Origin: Hetaerina americana
Lineage: Eukaryota; Arthropoda; Insecta; Odonata; Calopterygidae
NCBI GenBank assembly: GCA_022747635.1
Contig: JAKTNV010000027.1
Coordinates: 3,358,501 to 3,422,500, forward strand
Length of the DNA: 64,000 nucleotides
Direction of reading: 5' to 3'
Positions 22,316 to 32,829 of this stretch are shown piece after piece (within the stretch, counting starts at the first letter, position 1; each line of letters starts with the position of its first letter). Both the position numbers and the translations under genes were made by a program. The notes below the pieces were generated by a model that was given only the letters and a program-made list of their open reading frames with translations, made no database searches and had not been told where the DNA came from.

Positions 22316-23300
22316 GATTGGTTTACTACAGCCCTCCATTCTTCACTATTAAGTGTTCATTCCCTCACCCTCTGATAGGTTCCCTGTGTTACGTCCTTCT
22401 TAATTTACTTGTCTCTTGGCCTTCCTCGCGGGATCTTTCCTTCAATAATTCCCTCTATTATGTTTCTAACTAATCCATTATGTCTCAAGGTATTTCCAAT
22501 CCATCTAGTTCTTCTTTGCCGTAGAGCTCGCCATTTCGTCATTTCCTCTTCTGCTCTTATACTTCATCGTTCCTCACTTTGTCTGTCTATTTAGCACCAT
22601 GTTTCAAATTCTTCTATTCTTCGTCGGTCCACTTTTCCAATATTCCATGTCTCCGATCCGTAGAGTGCCATGCTCCACGCGAACGTACTGACCAACTGCT
22701 TCCTTGTTTCCAGTCTTAGATTCAAGTGAAAATAGTTGTAGCCTCGTTTCAATGAACGCCTTCTTTGCTTGGGCTATTCTTTGCTTGGTGTCGGTCGTGC
22801 TTCTTCCAGCCGAAGTTTTGCTGCTGCCCAAGTGGATGAAGGATTCCACTTGTTCGAGTTTCACCCATCGAAATGTGATATCTGCAAACAGTTTCTCTCT
22901 TCCACACACAAGGGTTTTAGTTTTCTTCTTGTTTGATGCTCATGTTATATTCCCAAAGTACTTGGTCCATAGTAATCAGGTTTGCTTGCTGGTCCTCTGG
23001 CGTTTCCGCCACTACTGCGATGTCATCTGCGAACCAGAGCATGTTGATTTCTTCGCCATTCACCTTGACTCCTTTGATGCCCAATTCTTGTGCTTCCTTT
23101 ATTGCCTCTTCCAGATATGCGTTGTATATTGCGGGCGAGAGGTTGCATCCTTGTCGAACTCCTTTGTTTATTTTGGTTTCTTTTTTTCTTCCATTTTTAC
23201 CGTTCGTCTTCTTCTATCACGCTTTCTTCTTCATTGAAGTCACCTTCAAGTGGTTTGTGGGCCCTTGAAGGATATCTTCAATGTTTTCCTTTCATCCTTT
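22316..23300 (-). mobile_element. Second RTE-like LINE family, RT and C-terminal part
   Basis: On the minus strand a GVRQGCNLSP-like block (about 23160) is followed by WFADDIAVVAETPEDQQ (about 23020, containing the FADD catalytic box), VKLEQVESFIHLGSS (about 22850), RIAQAKKAFIETR, YGSETWNIGK-like (about 22660) and RRRIEAFETW, then GNTLRHNGLVRNIIEG. The order matches RTE-type elements, but the wording differs from the family at 29 kb, so this is a separate family. Frameshifts and stops make it non-functional. The 3' boundary near 22316 is approximate. Confidence 0.8.
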
Positions 23301-23311
23301 CCCCATGTCTT

Positions 23312-23326
23312 CGTTTTCTGTCAGTA
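23312..23326. repeat. SINE target-site duplication, left
   Basis: CGTTTTCTGTCAGTA, repeated at 23629-23643. Confidence 0.9.
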
Positions 23327-23628
23327 GTTAGTTTTGAGGGGAGGCGACCGACATCTGAGGTCATTTGCGCCCTAGGGGATGGACAGGAAAGGATGAAGGG
23401 TGGAGAAAAACCCGGCGTCGGCATTAGCCTACTCTTTACGAAAGGCGCCAAGGGGTTCGCAGCTTAACGTCCCATCCGACGGACGGCGTACTCACTCAAA
23501 GCGTCCTCCACAAAGCACCTCAAGTGGGGATCGAGATTCCTCTGAAAAATATTCAACACTGCCGGGATTTGAACCCGCGCCCTCTGGGTGGGAAGCCAGT
23601 ACGTTAGCCCCCGCACCATCTCGATCCC
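23327..23628 (-). mobile_element. tRNA-derived SINE with 15-bp target duplication
   Basis: Read on the minus strand it starts GGGGATCGAGATGGTGCGGG, whose TGGTGCGGGGG part resembles a tRNA A box, followed by the B box GGGTTCAAATCCC about 50 bp later. A body follows with GACGTTAAGCTGCGAACCCC, GAGTAGGCTAATGCCGACGC and GGTCGCCTCCCC. It is 302 bp long and flanked by exact 15-bp direct repeats. Part of the same body occurs at 12346-12462. It sits beside the RTE-like remnant ending near 23300. Confidence 0.9.
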
Positions 23629-23643
23629 CGTTTTCTGTCAGTA
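23629..23643. repeat. SINE target-site duplication, right
   Basis: Second copy of CGTTTTCTGTCAGTA. Confidence 0.9.
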
Positions 23644-25089
23644 TCTTTCTTTCCATTTGCATCTCGGACGTTGCGGGATTTTGTTTCTCTTAATGATGGA
23701 TTAGAACATAATAATGGTTAATATCTCGTTTAGCCTCATTGCGATCGGATGCTTTGAGCCCGAAATCCGTTTCCTTAAATATACGTACGTGCTTACGTGT
23801 GTGTGTGTGTGTGCATGTGCATGAATGAATGCATGCGGATGTACGGTAAGTGTACGCACCGTGGTGCCTTCGCATGCATGACAGAGCGACTGCATTTCTC
23901 TCTCCAGCTGCGGGATTCTCCCGCGGGGCGCAGTTGGAGGGCCGGCCGGCCCTGACAGTTCTTATTGCAGGATTTGCCTTCCCCCTTCCCGAGGGGTCGG
24001 GGCGCTATATTCATGAGTGAAAGTGCGGGCGTGCGTGTTGGAGAAGGGAGGGAGCGACTCGTTCGTTGGGCGGTTCGGCCGCCTTCATCCGCCCAGACGA
24101 ACGTGCGATCGTCCCCCCTCGGAGGGAGGAGTGCGTGCGCGTCCGGCAGGGTCACCTTGCCGACGGGGCGGCGGCGGTGGTGTGTTTGCCCGGACTGAAG
24201 GAGGGAGTGAGCGTTCGCCCGGAAATCGAGGCGAGTTGTGTGTGGCGTCCGAAGTGTGTGCAGCGGCTCCGTCCACGGGTGTCGGCCTGCAGCGGAGATT
24301 TGAAAGTTAGTAGAAAGTTAACGGGCACGTGGTTGGGTCATGAAAGTCGGTGCGATGCGAAACGATAAGGACGTTATACGAGTAGTTCATGATGCTGCAT
24401 TGTATTGCCCCGGCGTGTGACCAAGGGATCACTGCGCCATTTCCCGCCCGTTTGATCAGTGTGCAGGGATGCAATGGCTCGTGGGCGGAGCTCACCCATG
24501 TGCCCACTCCCGAGTGCTTGCCTTCTCCGGCACGTGGTGCCCTCTCCTCCGACGGCAATAAGCGCATTAGTTCACTCTTAAGCCCGCGGCGCTAACACTA
24601 TGGCAGGATACAAAAAGTGTTCCCATACCACAGAGTGACACCGAATGGACTCCCTGATTTGACGGGTAAATTATGAAAAAAGCCAACCAAGATGATTGCA
24701 AAAGATTTTTATTTTTGAAAACTACATCCAATCCCATTTTATTGTCATTAGGTTTTGAAAATTATTTCATCCAGGTGAGCGACCTTGGTGAGCAGTGCTC
24801 CATGATGAGTCGCTCATAAATGTTTTTAAAACCTCTTCTCAGCGTATCTTGCGTTATTCCAGGGTCGATTCGGTGATCAATATTGTTTTCCTCCCACGAT
24901 GTCCCCTATAAGTTTGGTTGCGTATTTGTGGCGAAACAAATTGTTATACATGATGTCCACTAACCCAGGAAACCCTAGAAAAATTTTAGAGGCAATAATT
25001 TGTTTTAAAATTATAGTCTAAACTTTTACTTTTCTGAAAAATTCCATAATGAGAATATTTTCGAAAAAGATAAGTTTAGTTTCCTCGCG
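23644..25089. other. Unassigned; CpG-rich segment 23900-24310
   Basis: The 23900-24310 part has frequent CG dinucleotides and several open frames on both strands, unlike its A+T-rich surroundings. It could be a promoter-proximal or untranslated exon region, but I see no TATA, initiator or splice evidence. A (GT)n/ATGC stretch lies at 23797-23850. The rest is unassigned. Confidence 0.35.
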
Positions 25090-26050
25090 GATCGATGCCC
25101 CTAAATGGGAAGAGTAAACTGGGTCGACTGCAATGGGAGTGTCTCTGCTGCACTTATTCGATATCCCTTGTTCATTACTTACACACATTATGTATCGTGA
25201 GGTTGAGGCATCCTTGGGCATTAGTATGATGAGCATCCATAAGATATTGCATGAACATTTAACTGTGACAGAATTTTGTTCCCGTTGGATCCCGCAGAAT
25301 TTCACAAAAGCTCAAAAATATACTCGTGTCAATTGGTGCGAAGAAATGCTCAAGAAATACAATCGCGGTGCATCAAAATCTGTATATATATGACATCTAC
25401 ACAGGTGAAGAATCTTGGATCTATTCGTATGAGCCCGAAACAATACAGCACATCACTTTACGTATGAGTCTTCCCAAGACGAGCCAAATCCGACAAAAGT
25501 GATTCGTGCACGGAGCACATCGAAGCAAAGGATCGCCTGTTTCTTCGGAATAACTGGACATGTGGCAACCGTAACATAAGAGCAACGTAGAACCGTGAAT
25601 TATTAAATGGTACTCGTGCATTTGTCTGCCAGAAGTGATTTTACGGAAAAAGAAGCGGCAACGAAAGATCATTCGTCATCATGACAATGCAAGCCCTCAC
25701 AGATCGGCTGAAACAACTACCTAATTTACAGGGCAAAACGTCGAATTGATGGGTCATCCTCCGTACAGCCCTGATTTAGCACCAAGTGACTTCTTTTTAT
25801 TCCCGTTTATTAAGGAAAATTGCGTGGCCAACGGTTTGCGGCGCCTGAAGAAGCCGTTGATTCATTCAAAAACCATGTTTTGGAGGTACCTCAATCGGAG
25901 TGGAAAAAGGGTTGAGAAAATTGGTTCGAGCGCATGCAAAAGTGTATTGATTATCATGGAGAGTACTTTTAAAAAACAATGAAGCCATTTTCAATAATAA
26001 ATTACTATCTTTTCATTATTAGGCTCAAAGTATAAAAAGCAACCCTCGTA
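25090..26050 (+). mobile_element. 5'-truncated mariner of another family, degraded
   Basis: The plus-strand translation gives VEASLGISMMSIHKILHEHL (25203-25262), a WIPQNFTKAQKYTRVNWCEE segment, EESWIYSYEPET (first catalytic region, D changed to E in GDES), HHDNASPHRSAETT (second aspartate) and HPPYSPDLAPSDFFLFP (third aspartate). Frameshifts and stops lie between blocks. The right terminus is TACGAGGGTTGCTTTTTATA (minus, ending at 26050), a typical mariner-type end. No matching left terminus was found, so the 5' end is lost. It is not the same family as the copies at 44.7 and 56.6 kb. Confidence 0.88.
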
Positions 26051-26939
26051 CCGAGTGATTTGTTGTCAGTATCAATTGCGGCGCACTGCCATGGGTGCTT
26101 GACGGGGCTCCTCGCCACCGAGGGCCGGGAGGTGTCGCTGCCGTCTGCCGCAGCACTTCCACCCCCCCCCCCCCGGGTCGTCCTCTCCCTTCGCCCCTCC
26201 CCACAAAGGAGAGGCGAAGGCGCCACTTCTTCAGCCACTCCCCCGGACCACACAAAAGCTGTCTCCACCTTCACGGAAAAAAAAGGTTCCTGACGTGATA
26301 AGCAGGTGGGACGTTCCGTTAGAAAAAACATCCGGAGATAAGTCTTGTCGAAGACCCGTGCTCCGTCAATATTTCGATTCTCATAGAAGTAACACTCGCA
26401 AGTGTGAAACTGGAAAAGTTTTAAATTATATTTTATGCTCTCCTGAAAAGTTAAGGGAAAACACATTTTTCTCTTGATTGTAATACTCGCGCTAGTCTTA
26501 TTGCAAGAATAAATATTATTTCTCGTGGAAAAGATGCTCGCGAATGTCGAGACAAATAAGGAAGGTGAACATTAGTTTGATCATGCACTCTAAAAATGTT
26601 AATCACACGAAATAAAGTACTTACATGCAATAATATTCAATTACATTATGCGTATATTCAAACAATTCTGCGCAACCGTTAAAAAGATGGGGTTTTCGAG
26701 TAAACAAATAGAATGCAGGATATCGACAAATATATACATTGCCAATTGTAATAATGTCTTACGTGATTGCTGTCTTATCTGTTTTGTTCTCTAATCGTAT
26801 GAGGAAAAAACGACATTTCAAATCTATTCGCTCTGTTACAGATCTCACTGACTTTACATTAGTGATCTGATCTAACATACGTATTGAGTCGATTGACATC
26901 AACGGATAAGATAGACTTTAACGTTTGAGGGCATAGACC
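26051..26939. other. Unassigned; G+C-rich at 26090-26250
   Basis: Includes a C tract at 26161-26173. Open frames at 26005-26298 on both strands are compositional. The rest is A+T-rich with no recognised feature. Confidence 0.4.
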
Positions 26940-27440
26940 AGAACAGGTGGAGCAATTCATCTAGTAGGAAAATATTGATGAGGGGGCAAGGCAGAGGGGG
27001 GGAGAGAGCGAAGTTAAGAATTGCGTGAGCTAAGGAAGCTTTTGCGAAGAGGCGGCAGTTGATGGCAGGTATCTTAAAGAATTATGTATAGAAAAGGTTA
27101 CTGCAAATTGTAAAATGTAGGAGCGTAGTTTTGCAAGGCTCGCTAAACTGGTCTTTGATACTAGGTGACAGTCGTAGATGGAAGCTTTTGAACTGTGAGT
27201 GTGGAGAAGGTGAAGTAGGCAGAAAGGAAACCGAGGCTGACGTTTTAGTCATGCTAAGGGAAGGGATACGGCTGTGGAGAGAAATGGAAGTAAGACAAGA
27301 CGAGTACGTTTGCGCTCTGAAAACGAAATAAGGAGAGCGGTAATGTTAGTCGAAAGCCATATATGTAAAAGGAGGGATGGAGCGGGCATTTTGAATGGAA
27401 TTATGGGAGTTAGAATGTTTGCAAATGTAAAGAGTGAGTG
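26940..27440 (+). mobile_element. RTE-type LINE C-terminal fragment, heavily diverged
   Basis: The plus strand reads VEQFI, then ENIDE, SEVKNCVS, FCEEAAVDG-like words and later RRWKLLNCECGEG, matching in order VEQFTYLGS, DVRRRIALGKEAFTRRRELM and RRRLEAFEMW of the intact RTE. The match is remnant-level only. Confidence 0.6.
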
Positions 27441-27444
27441 TATA

Positions 27445-27895
27445 TATTTGAATAAGTATAATACATATATAGTGTGTTGTGCCGGTGTCCATCAAATACA
27501 TAACTTGAGTCAGTGGACTGATTCTAGGAATAGTTCTAGTCTGTCGCCGTTGTCGTCCTATTATATGGTATTATTTGGGCCCCAGACGTTTTCGGTGATT
27601 CCCCACTTATTCTCTCATTCGCGCCGATCCTCCGCTGGAATCACTTTCGATTTTTGGCCTGCTAGTTCTCCAGTATTCATTGGAACTATTCAAATATTAA
27701 TTTGTGGAGTAATTTAATTATGATCGTTCACGGAATTCGGTGTTTTTATCCATGAGAAGGTTTGCATACTGTCAGTATCCACTTCAATTAGAAAAACGAC
27801 CTGTTTAAGTGGACTTAATGTCATGTTTCTTAAATGAAACACTTTCTGGCGTCACTTGGTGGAAATTCTTCATATTGAAATGAAATTTAAAATAC
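27445..27895. other. Unassigned stretch
   Basis: No recognised gene or repeat. Confidence 0.35.
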
Positions 27896-27965
27896 TTCGC
27901 CTTTCCACATAAAACACTTTTATTACGACCTAGGTTTCGTTATGGTATAACACCATGTATCTTAT
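27896..27965 (-). mobile_element. PLE-like stem-loop fragment (GAAACCTAGGTCG type)
   Basis: The minus strand has a stem (ATGGTGTTATACCAT), then CGAAACCTAGGTCGTAATAA and AAGTG. The same words occur in the foldbacks at 4886-5079 and 40638-40813 and at 34785-34830. In these copies the box after GAAA is a self-complementary ACCWWGGT followed by C. Confidence 0.55.
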
Positions 27966-28964
27966 ATGAAAGTGGTAAATGTTCTTCAAGAAAATGTCCG
28001 CCTACCAGGGAGCCTTCGAGTCGTGCGAACGCGACTGGCAAGTGTGTCGACGCTGAAGGGAAGACGCATTTGGGAAGAGAAGAACGTGGAGGTATTGTAT
28101 CCGTATGAATCCATTTTCTATACATTTTCCCAACACTTTTTATAGAAACCATGCATCCAAAGGGAGGCAGAAAAGTGGGCGTAGAGTGTTTTAATTGGTG
28201 AAAGAATTTTGTTGTCAATTACTATTGCGAGTGGGTGAGAATGTTGGGAGGGCGGGGTTGGGGAAGGGGGAGAGTAGGCATCTGACGGAATGACAGAAGG
28301 GTTTATTGTCGTGTCTGGTGAGGCTTAGTCGTGTTGCGGCCGTCGCTCTCTTGGTCCATACTAAGGCATCCTAGCGGGGAGACGACCATTTATAAAAATG
28401 AACAAGGGAAGCGTTAAGCCAAAGAAACCTTTAAACCACACTCAGAAAAACGCCTGCGGAGTGAAGCGTCCGCTAACCAGAACTAAAGCTCGCGCCTGCA
28501 CGTCCCGCCAGCAGTTATTCCTCGATGTATGTGTGCCGCCCCTGAAATCGTACGTGTGTGGCCCTGCTGCGTGCACAAATACGAGCAAAATACGTTGTGC
28601 GCTTGGATGAGGGTGGATTACCCCTTGGGGGATTTGGCTCGGGATTGTGGGAGATTGCGAGTGGGATCCGAGGGTAGGTGTTTCTTGCGTGACCGGGTGT
28701 CCCTCTTCCCGTCCCCCAACCCACCCCCGCCCCCCCCATGTGGTGGCAATTCCTCCTTGTTGAGTTCAGGAGACTCGGTTTCGGTTGCCAGTCATCCAAC
28801 CCGAATCACACGACACCCCCCTCCCCTCCCAGATACTCCCTTCTCTTCTAATGGATTCGTGCGGTTGGCGGCGAAAATGGGTTCGGGTCACATCCTCGCC
28901 TCTTCTCCCCCTTCCTCCCAACGCCCTCTCCGAGCCCACGCTTAACCTCCAGTCAGGAAAGTAC
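27966..28964. other. Unassigned; C-rich at 28700-28950
   Basis: Long overlapping frames at 28500-28950 are due to base composition. No recognised domain or splice structure. Confidence 0.4.
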
Positions 28965-29128
28965 CAATGTTGGGGACACGCGCTGTTCTTGATCTGTTCT
29001 GCCTGCGATTACGTATATGTATAATGCCGGCACTTGTGGACAAAGAACAAAACACACAAAAAAAGAAAAGAATTTCACTAGGTTTCGAAGTTTTCGTGGT
29101 CCAAGCCACCTTTCTCAAGAAAGAGAAG
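28965..29128 (-). mobile_element. PLE-like 3' terminal fragment
   Basis: The minus strand shows TTGAGAAAGGTGGCTTGGAC, CCACGAAAACTTCGAAACC, then a T-rich spacer with GTCCACAAGTGC. It is closely similar in layout and words to the terminal region of the PLE at 49000-49145 (AAAGGTGG stem, CCACCGAAAATTCGAAAA, GTCCACTAGTGC). Confidence 0.65.
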
Positions 29129-29130
29129 GA

Positions 29131-29149
29131 TATATATATATATATATAT
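29131..29149. repeat. (TA)n tract
   Basis: TA run bordering the 3' (A-rich) end of the full-length RTE element. A longer TA tract lies at its 5' end, so the element seems to have inserted into a TA microsatellite. Confidence 0.9.
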
Positions 29150-29256
29150 TTTTTTTTTTTAAGTAATCTACCGGTTAAGGTAGGTTTTTGGACGGACACA
29201 ACTACCAAACAAATATTTTATTACTCCTAACAAAACACAAAATCCATCATCCTACT

Positions 29257-32226
29257 CTATATCAGGTCCCTCTTCATCTCTGAGTACTTTCTTCCTCCCT
29301 TCATCCCGTTCAACATCCCTATCCTGTTCCTTCCCTTTCCTCTTTTGCCCAACATTCTACCCTCTATCACAGTCTTCAACATACCACTGCCGGTCAATAC
29401 CCCCTTCAACCACTTCTCCTGCCTCCATAGGATTTCTCCCAACAAACCCCTCTCTTCGCCCACCATACCAAGTACTTCCTCATTTGTTTTCTTCTCTGTC
29501 CATTTCACCTTCTCCATTCTTCTCCACACCCACATTTCAAAAGCCTCCAATCTACGTCTATCCTCCTGCTTCAATGACCACGTTTCCGCTCCGTACATAG
29601 CTACGCTCCATATCAAAGTTTTTACGAGTCTTTTCTTAACATCCTTACTCAAAGTCCCTGTCATCAACTCCCTCCTCCTTGTGAAAGCCTCTTTGCCTAG
29701 CGCAATTCTTCTCCTTACGTCCCTACTACTTTGACCATGTTGGTCCAAAACACTACCGAGATACGTAAACTGTTCTACCTGCTCTAGCTTTTGCCCTCCT
29801 ATTTTAATGTTAAGCTTGGCCTTTTTCTTTCTAGAAAATCGCATAACCTTTGTTTTATTAATATTGATTTTCATCCCATACCTGTCGCACTGAATTTCCA
29901 ATTCACTAAGCAATGCTTGCAGTCCCTTGGCTGACTGACAAACTAAAGCTTGGTCATCAGCAAACCTAACTGATTTTACGAATTCCCCGCCCACTTTCAT
30001 TCCTACCTCGAGTTCTTCCCATGCCTCTTTGATCATTTCTTCTGCGTACAGGTTGAACAGCAACGGTGATAATGGGCAACCCTGCCTTACACCCCTTCCT
30101 AACACTGCCCATCCTGACTCCCCGTTTCTCACCCTCACCTGAGCAGTCTGAGACATGTACAGGTTGCGGATAAGCCTCCTTTCCCTCCAATCTATTCCTA
30201 TTTTCTGCAATATACTCATTAGTTTTTCCCAATTTACTCTATCAAACGCTTTTTCGAAATCTACGAAACAGGCAAATACCTCCTGGTTGTGTTCTATATT
30301 CCTCTCGATTAATAATCTCACTACTGCAATGGCATCACGCGTACCTCTCCCCTTCCTAAACCCAAACTGATCATCCCCTAAGTAATCATTTGCCCTACTC
30401 TCTATCCTTTTGTTTATGATCCTGAGAACAACCTTAGCTGCGTGGGATATCAAACTAATTGTCCTATAGTCCTCACATGACGTGGCCTTTACCTTTTTCG
30501 GAATAGGAACTAAAACTGATCTAACAAAGTCTTCCGGCCAGATTCCCTCCTCATAAATACTACGGATCAGCCCATATAGCCTCTTCCTCCCACATTTTCC
30601 CAAGCATTTCAAAAGTTCCACGGGAATGTTATCTACCCCCACGGCCTTATTTAGTTTCATCTCCCTTAATGCCCTTTCTATCTCATTGTCTAGTATGCCT
30701 GGACCTAAGCTATCTTCCTCTACGTCATGTTCCTTTTCAATGTCTAACTTTGTTGGTCTAAGCTCTTTACTATACAGTTCTTCTACATATTCCTTCCATC
30801 TCTCTTGGATCTTTCCTGCGTCAACTATTACCTTACCGGCCTTATCTCTAACTGCTATCGTTGATCTCCCTTTCTTACTTCCCGATAAAGATTTAACTAT
30901 GCTGTAAAGCGCACCGATTTCCCCCTTCCTCTGCAGACTTTCCATATCCTCGCACTGCGTCTTCCACCATGCTTCCTTTGCTTTATTTGTTGCCCGCCTC
31001 AATTTATTGTTCAATTCTTTGTACTTCATTTTGCCTAATTCTGTATTTATATTCTTCCATTTTCGCCGCTCATCCATTTTTGTAATCATCTCATCCGTGA
31101 TCCATGGTTTACGAGTCCTTTTAGCGTTAACGGTTCCAATAGTGTCTTTTGCCGCTTTAGACAACCCTTTTTTGATACATTCCCATTTTTCTTCAATAGT
31201 ACTTAGCTCTTTACCGTCCTCCATGATTTTCTCTACCGCCTGTTTGTATTCCTTTCTTTTCAACCCATTTAATGCTTCTACATTCCATTTTCTAACTCGC
31301 CGCCCCTGCCTTATCTTTTTAAAACGTACGCTACATTTCATAACAACTAAATTGTGGTCTGAGTCCGCATCCGCTCCCGGGAAGCTGTGGGAATTTATCA
31401 CACTGTTCCTAAACCTGTGTCTAACCAGGATATAATCTAGCTGATATCTTCCCGAGTCACCTGGCATTTTCCATGTATACCTGCGTCTTTTGTGGTGTCT
31501 GAACCAAGTGTTGGTGATAACTAAGCCCTGTCTCCTGCAGAACTCAACTGCTTTCTCCCCGCGGTCATTCCTCGTGCCTAAACCGTAGTCCCCCACCTCA
31601 TCACCATCTCTTCCTTCGCCTACCGTCGCATTCCAATCCCCCATCACTATCAAATGTTTCCCTGCAGGAACAAATGCAATCATGTCCTCTAACTGATCGT
31701 ATATCCTATCGACCTCTTCTTCCTTATGGTTGCTCGGTGGCATGTATACCTGGATAATAACTAAGTTCGTCGGTTCTGCTTTTATCTCCACTAGTAGTAT
31801 TCTATCCGTTACCTGCTCTATGTTGACTACGCTTCTTCCTACCTCTTCATTTAATACTATGGCAACCCCTCGTTGGCTCTCGTCCCCACCGCTGTATATT
31901 ATTCTATACTTATCACTCCAGTAATCCCCGCTATCTTCCCATCTCACCTCGCATAGACCTAAAATATCTATATTTCCCCTTTCCATCTCTCGCTTAACAT
32001 TCTCCAATTTCCCTGTCCTCATCATTGTCCTAACATTCCACGTTCCTATTCTTGTGGTCTTCTTCTCCTGCGTCTTCTGTCCTGCTGCTGCTGGTTTTCC
32101 CTTGCAAGGGTCTCGTGGGATGACGACCGTGGAAGCCTTGCCTCCCCCGCTGCCGGGCACGACACACGGCCGATTGGGCCGAGCCCCGTGGTTGCCAGGA
32201 CTCAAAATATCTCTATTGTCCATCAT
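29257..32226 (-). CDS. RTE endonuclease/reverse transcriptase (ORF2-like)
   Basis: An uninterrupted 989-residue polyprotein that makes the DNA nick and copies the element RNA at the target. The AP-type endonuclease is at residues about 59-295, with TWNVRTM (62-68), LCEVRW with E93, MGDWNATVG (D197, N199) and the SDH triad (289-291). The RT domain covers about 570-790: IPKK..CEDYRTISL (577-592), DQFGFRKGRGTRDA (619-632), FVDFEKAFD with D656, GVRQGCPLSPLLF (712-724) and FADD (755-758). A C-terminal region follows with YGAETWSLKQEDRRRLEAF and VWRRMEKVKWTEK. All catalytic residues I can check are present. The ATG at 32226 is the first in frame, with an in-frame TGA 45 nt upstream. Activity is inferred, not shown. 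Confidence 0.95.
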   Translation of the reverse strand: MMDNRDILSPGNHGARPNRPCVVPGSGGGKASTVVIPRDPCKGKPAAAGQKTQEKKTTRIGTWNVRTMMRTGKLENVKREMERGNIDILGLCEVRWEDSGDYWSDKYRIIYSGGDESQRGVAIVLNEEVGRSVVNIEQVTDRILLVEIKAEPTNLVIIQVYMPPSNHKEEEVDRIYDQLEDMIAFVPAGKHLIVMGDWNATVGEGRDGDEVGDYGLGTRNDRGEKAVEFCRRQGLVITNTWFRHHKRRRYTWKMPGDSGRYQLDYILVRHRFRNSVINSHSFPGADADSDHNLVVMKCSVRFKKIRQGRRVRKWNVEALNGLKRKEYKQAVEKIMEDGKELSTIEEKWECIKKGLSKAAKDTIGTVNAKRTRKPWITDEMITKMDERRKWKNINTELGKMKYKELNNKLRRATNKAKEAWWKTQCEDMESLQRKGEIGALYSIVKSLSGSKKGRSTIAVRDKAGKVIVDAGKIQERWKEYVEELYSKELRPTKLDIEKEHDVEEDSLGPGILDNEIERALREMKLNKAVGVDNIPVELLKCLGKCGRKRLYGLIRSIYEEGIWPEDFVRSVLVPIPKKVKATSCEDYRTISLISHAAKVVLRIINKRIESRANDYLGDDQFGFRKGRGTRDAIAVVRLLIERNIEHNQEVFACFVDFEKAFDRVNWEKLMSILQKIGIDWRERRLIRNLYMSQTAQVRVRNGESGWAVLGRGVRQGCPLSPLLFNLYAEEMIKEAWEELEVGMKVGGEFVKSVRFADDQALVCQSAKGLQALLSELEIQCDRYGMKININKTKVMRFSRKKKAKLNIKIGGQKLEQVEQFTYLGSVLDQHGQSSRDVRRRIALGKEAFTRRRELMTGTLSKDVKKRLVKTLIWSVAMYGAETWSLKQEDRRRLEAFEMWVWRRMEKVKWTEKKTNEEVLGMVGEERGLLGEILWRQEKWLKGVLTGSGMLKTVIEGRMLGKRGKGRNRIGMLNGMKGGRKYSEMKRDLI

Positions 32227-32410
32227 ATTTTTCTTGGGAATAATAATTGAGGTGGTTTCCCGTTGCCTTCCTCAATAGTGTTTTTAACGTGACACCATCA
32301 CTTACTGGCCGCCCCACTGGGGTCAGACGCCATTGCAGCCGCCTCACTGAGGAACAGACGCTGCGTGGACTACCTTTCGTCTGGCTCCTAACCTTCGACC
32401 TATCTGGCAT
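32213..32410 (-). CDS. Possible short upstream ORF of the RTE element
   Basis: A 65-codon frame that begins [14 protein letters not shown] and ends at a TAG overlapping the start of the main ORF by 14 nt, in a different frame. Some RTE elements have a very small first ORF overlapping the second, so this is a reasonable candidate. It is basic (many K and R) with no recognised domain. It could equally be a chance frame in the 5'UTR; conservation between copies would decide. Confidence 0.35.
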   Translation of the reverse strand: MPDRSKVRSQTKGSPRSVCSSVRRLQWRLTPVGRPVSDGVTLKTLLRKATGNHLNYYSQEKYDGQ

Positions 32411-32516
32411 GGGTGACCCTACCAGGAGCAATTTTTATTACTCCCGCCAGTACAGCTCTAGGGGTCATCGGAACGCACAAGCCCTTCCACCACGTCAAGG
32501 TTGTAGTCCGGGGAGG

Positions 32517-32520
<4 letters not shown>

Positions 32521-32573
<53 letters not shown>

Positions 32574-32596
32574 ATGTATATATATCCTTCTATAGG

Positions 32597-32655
<59 letters not shown>
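32521..32655. repeat. (TA)n tract, interrupted
   Basis: Two long TA runs (32521-32570 and about 32602-32655) around a small palindrome with CCTTCTATAGG at 32586. It lies between the 5' end of the full-length RTE and a PLE-like end. Confidence 0.95.
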
Positions 32656-32656
<1 letters not shown>

Positions 32657-32800
32657 CGATTATACGGAAAAACTCACACGAGCGGCACGATAATGGGCTG
32701 ACACAATATAACACAAATAGAATAGAATAGCAACATTTAAAGGGACATTGACACGGTAAATTGTTCGAGTTTTCGGCCCTCTCAGAGGTCTTATTTTATA
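32656..32800 (-). mobile_element. PLE-like terminal unit (GGCCGAAAACTCG type)
   Basis: On the minus strand CTCTGAGAGGGCCGAAAACTC is followed by GAACAATTTACCGTGTCAAT, the T-rich spacer, GTGTCAGCCCATTATCGTGC and CGCTCGTGTGAGTTTTTCCG, and then TA repeats. The same unit forms both arms of the palindrome at 38847-39082. The motif's 5' box is partly replaced by TA-rich sequence. Confidence 0.65.
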
Positions 32801-32829
32801 TATATACGTATGTATATATGTATACATAT

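Larger units (their letters stand above)
29149..32520 (-). mobile_element. Full-length RTE-type LINE
   Basis: About 3.37 kb, bounded by TA repeats on both sides. On the minus strand it has a 5'UTR of about 290 bp (starting TCCCCCTCCCCGGACTACAA near 32520), a small upstream ORF, one long intact ORF, and a 3'UTR of about 100 bp containing CTACCTTAACCGGTAGATTA and ending in a short A run. A single long ORF of about 1000 codons with an AP endonuclease followed by RT is the RTE arrangement. The same 3' terminal words mark the copies at 12770, 32830 and 38783. Being complete and uninterrupted, it is the best candidate in the window for a recently active element and a source of the truncated copies. 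Confidence 0.95.

Noticed and set aside
29345..31435. Long plus-strand frames opposite the RTE ORF
   Set aside because: They are antisense shadows of the RTE coding strand and recur wherever that strand recurs (12963-13352, 32866-33405).
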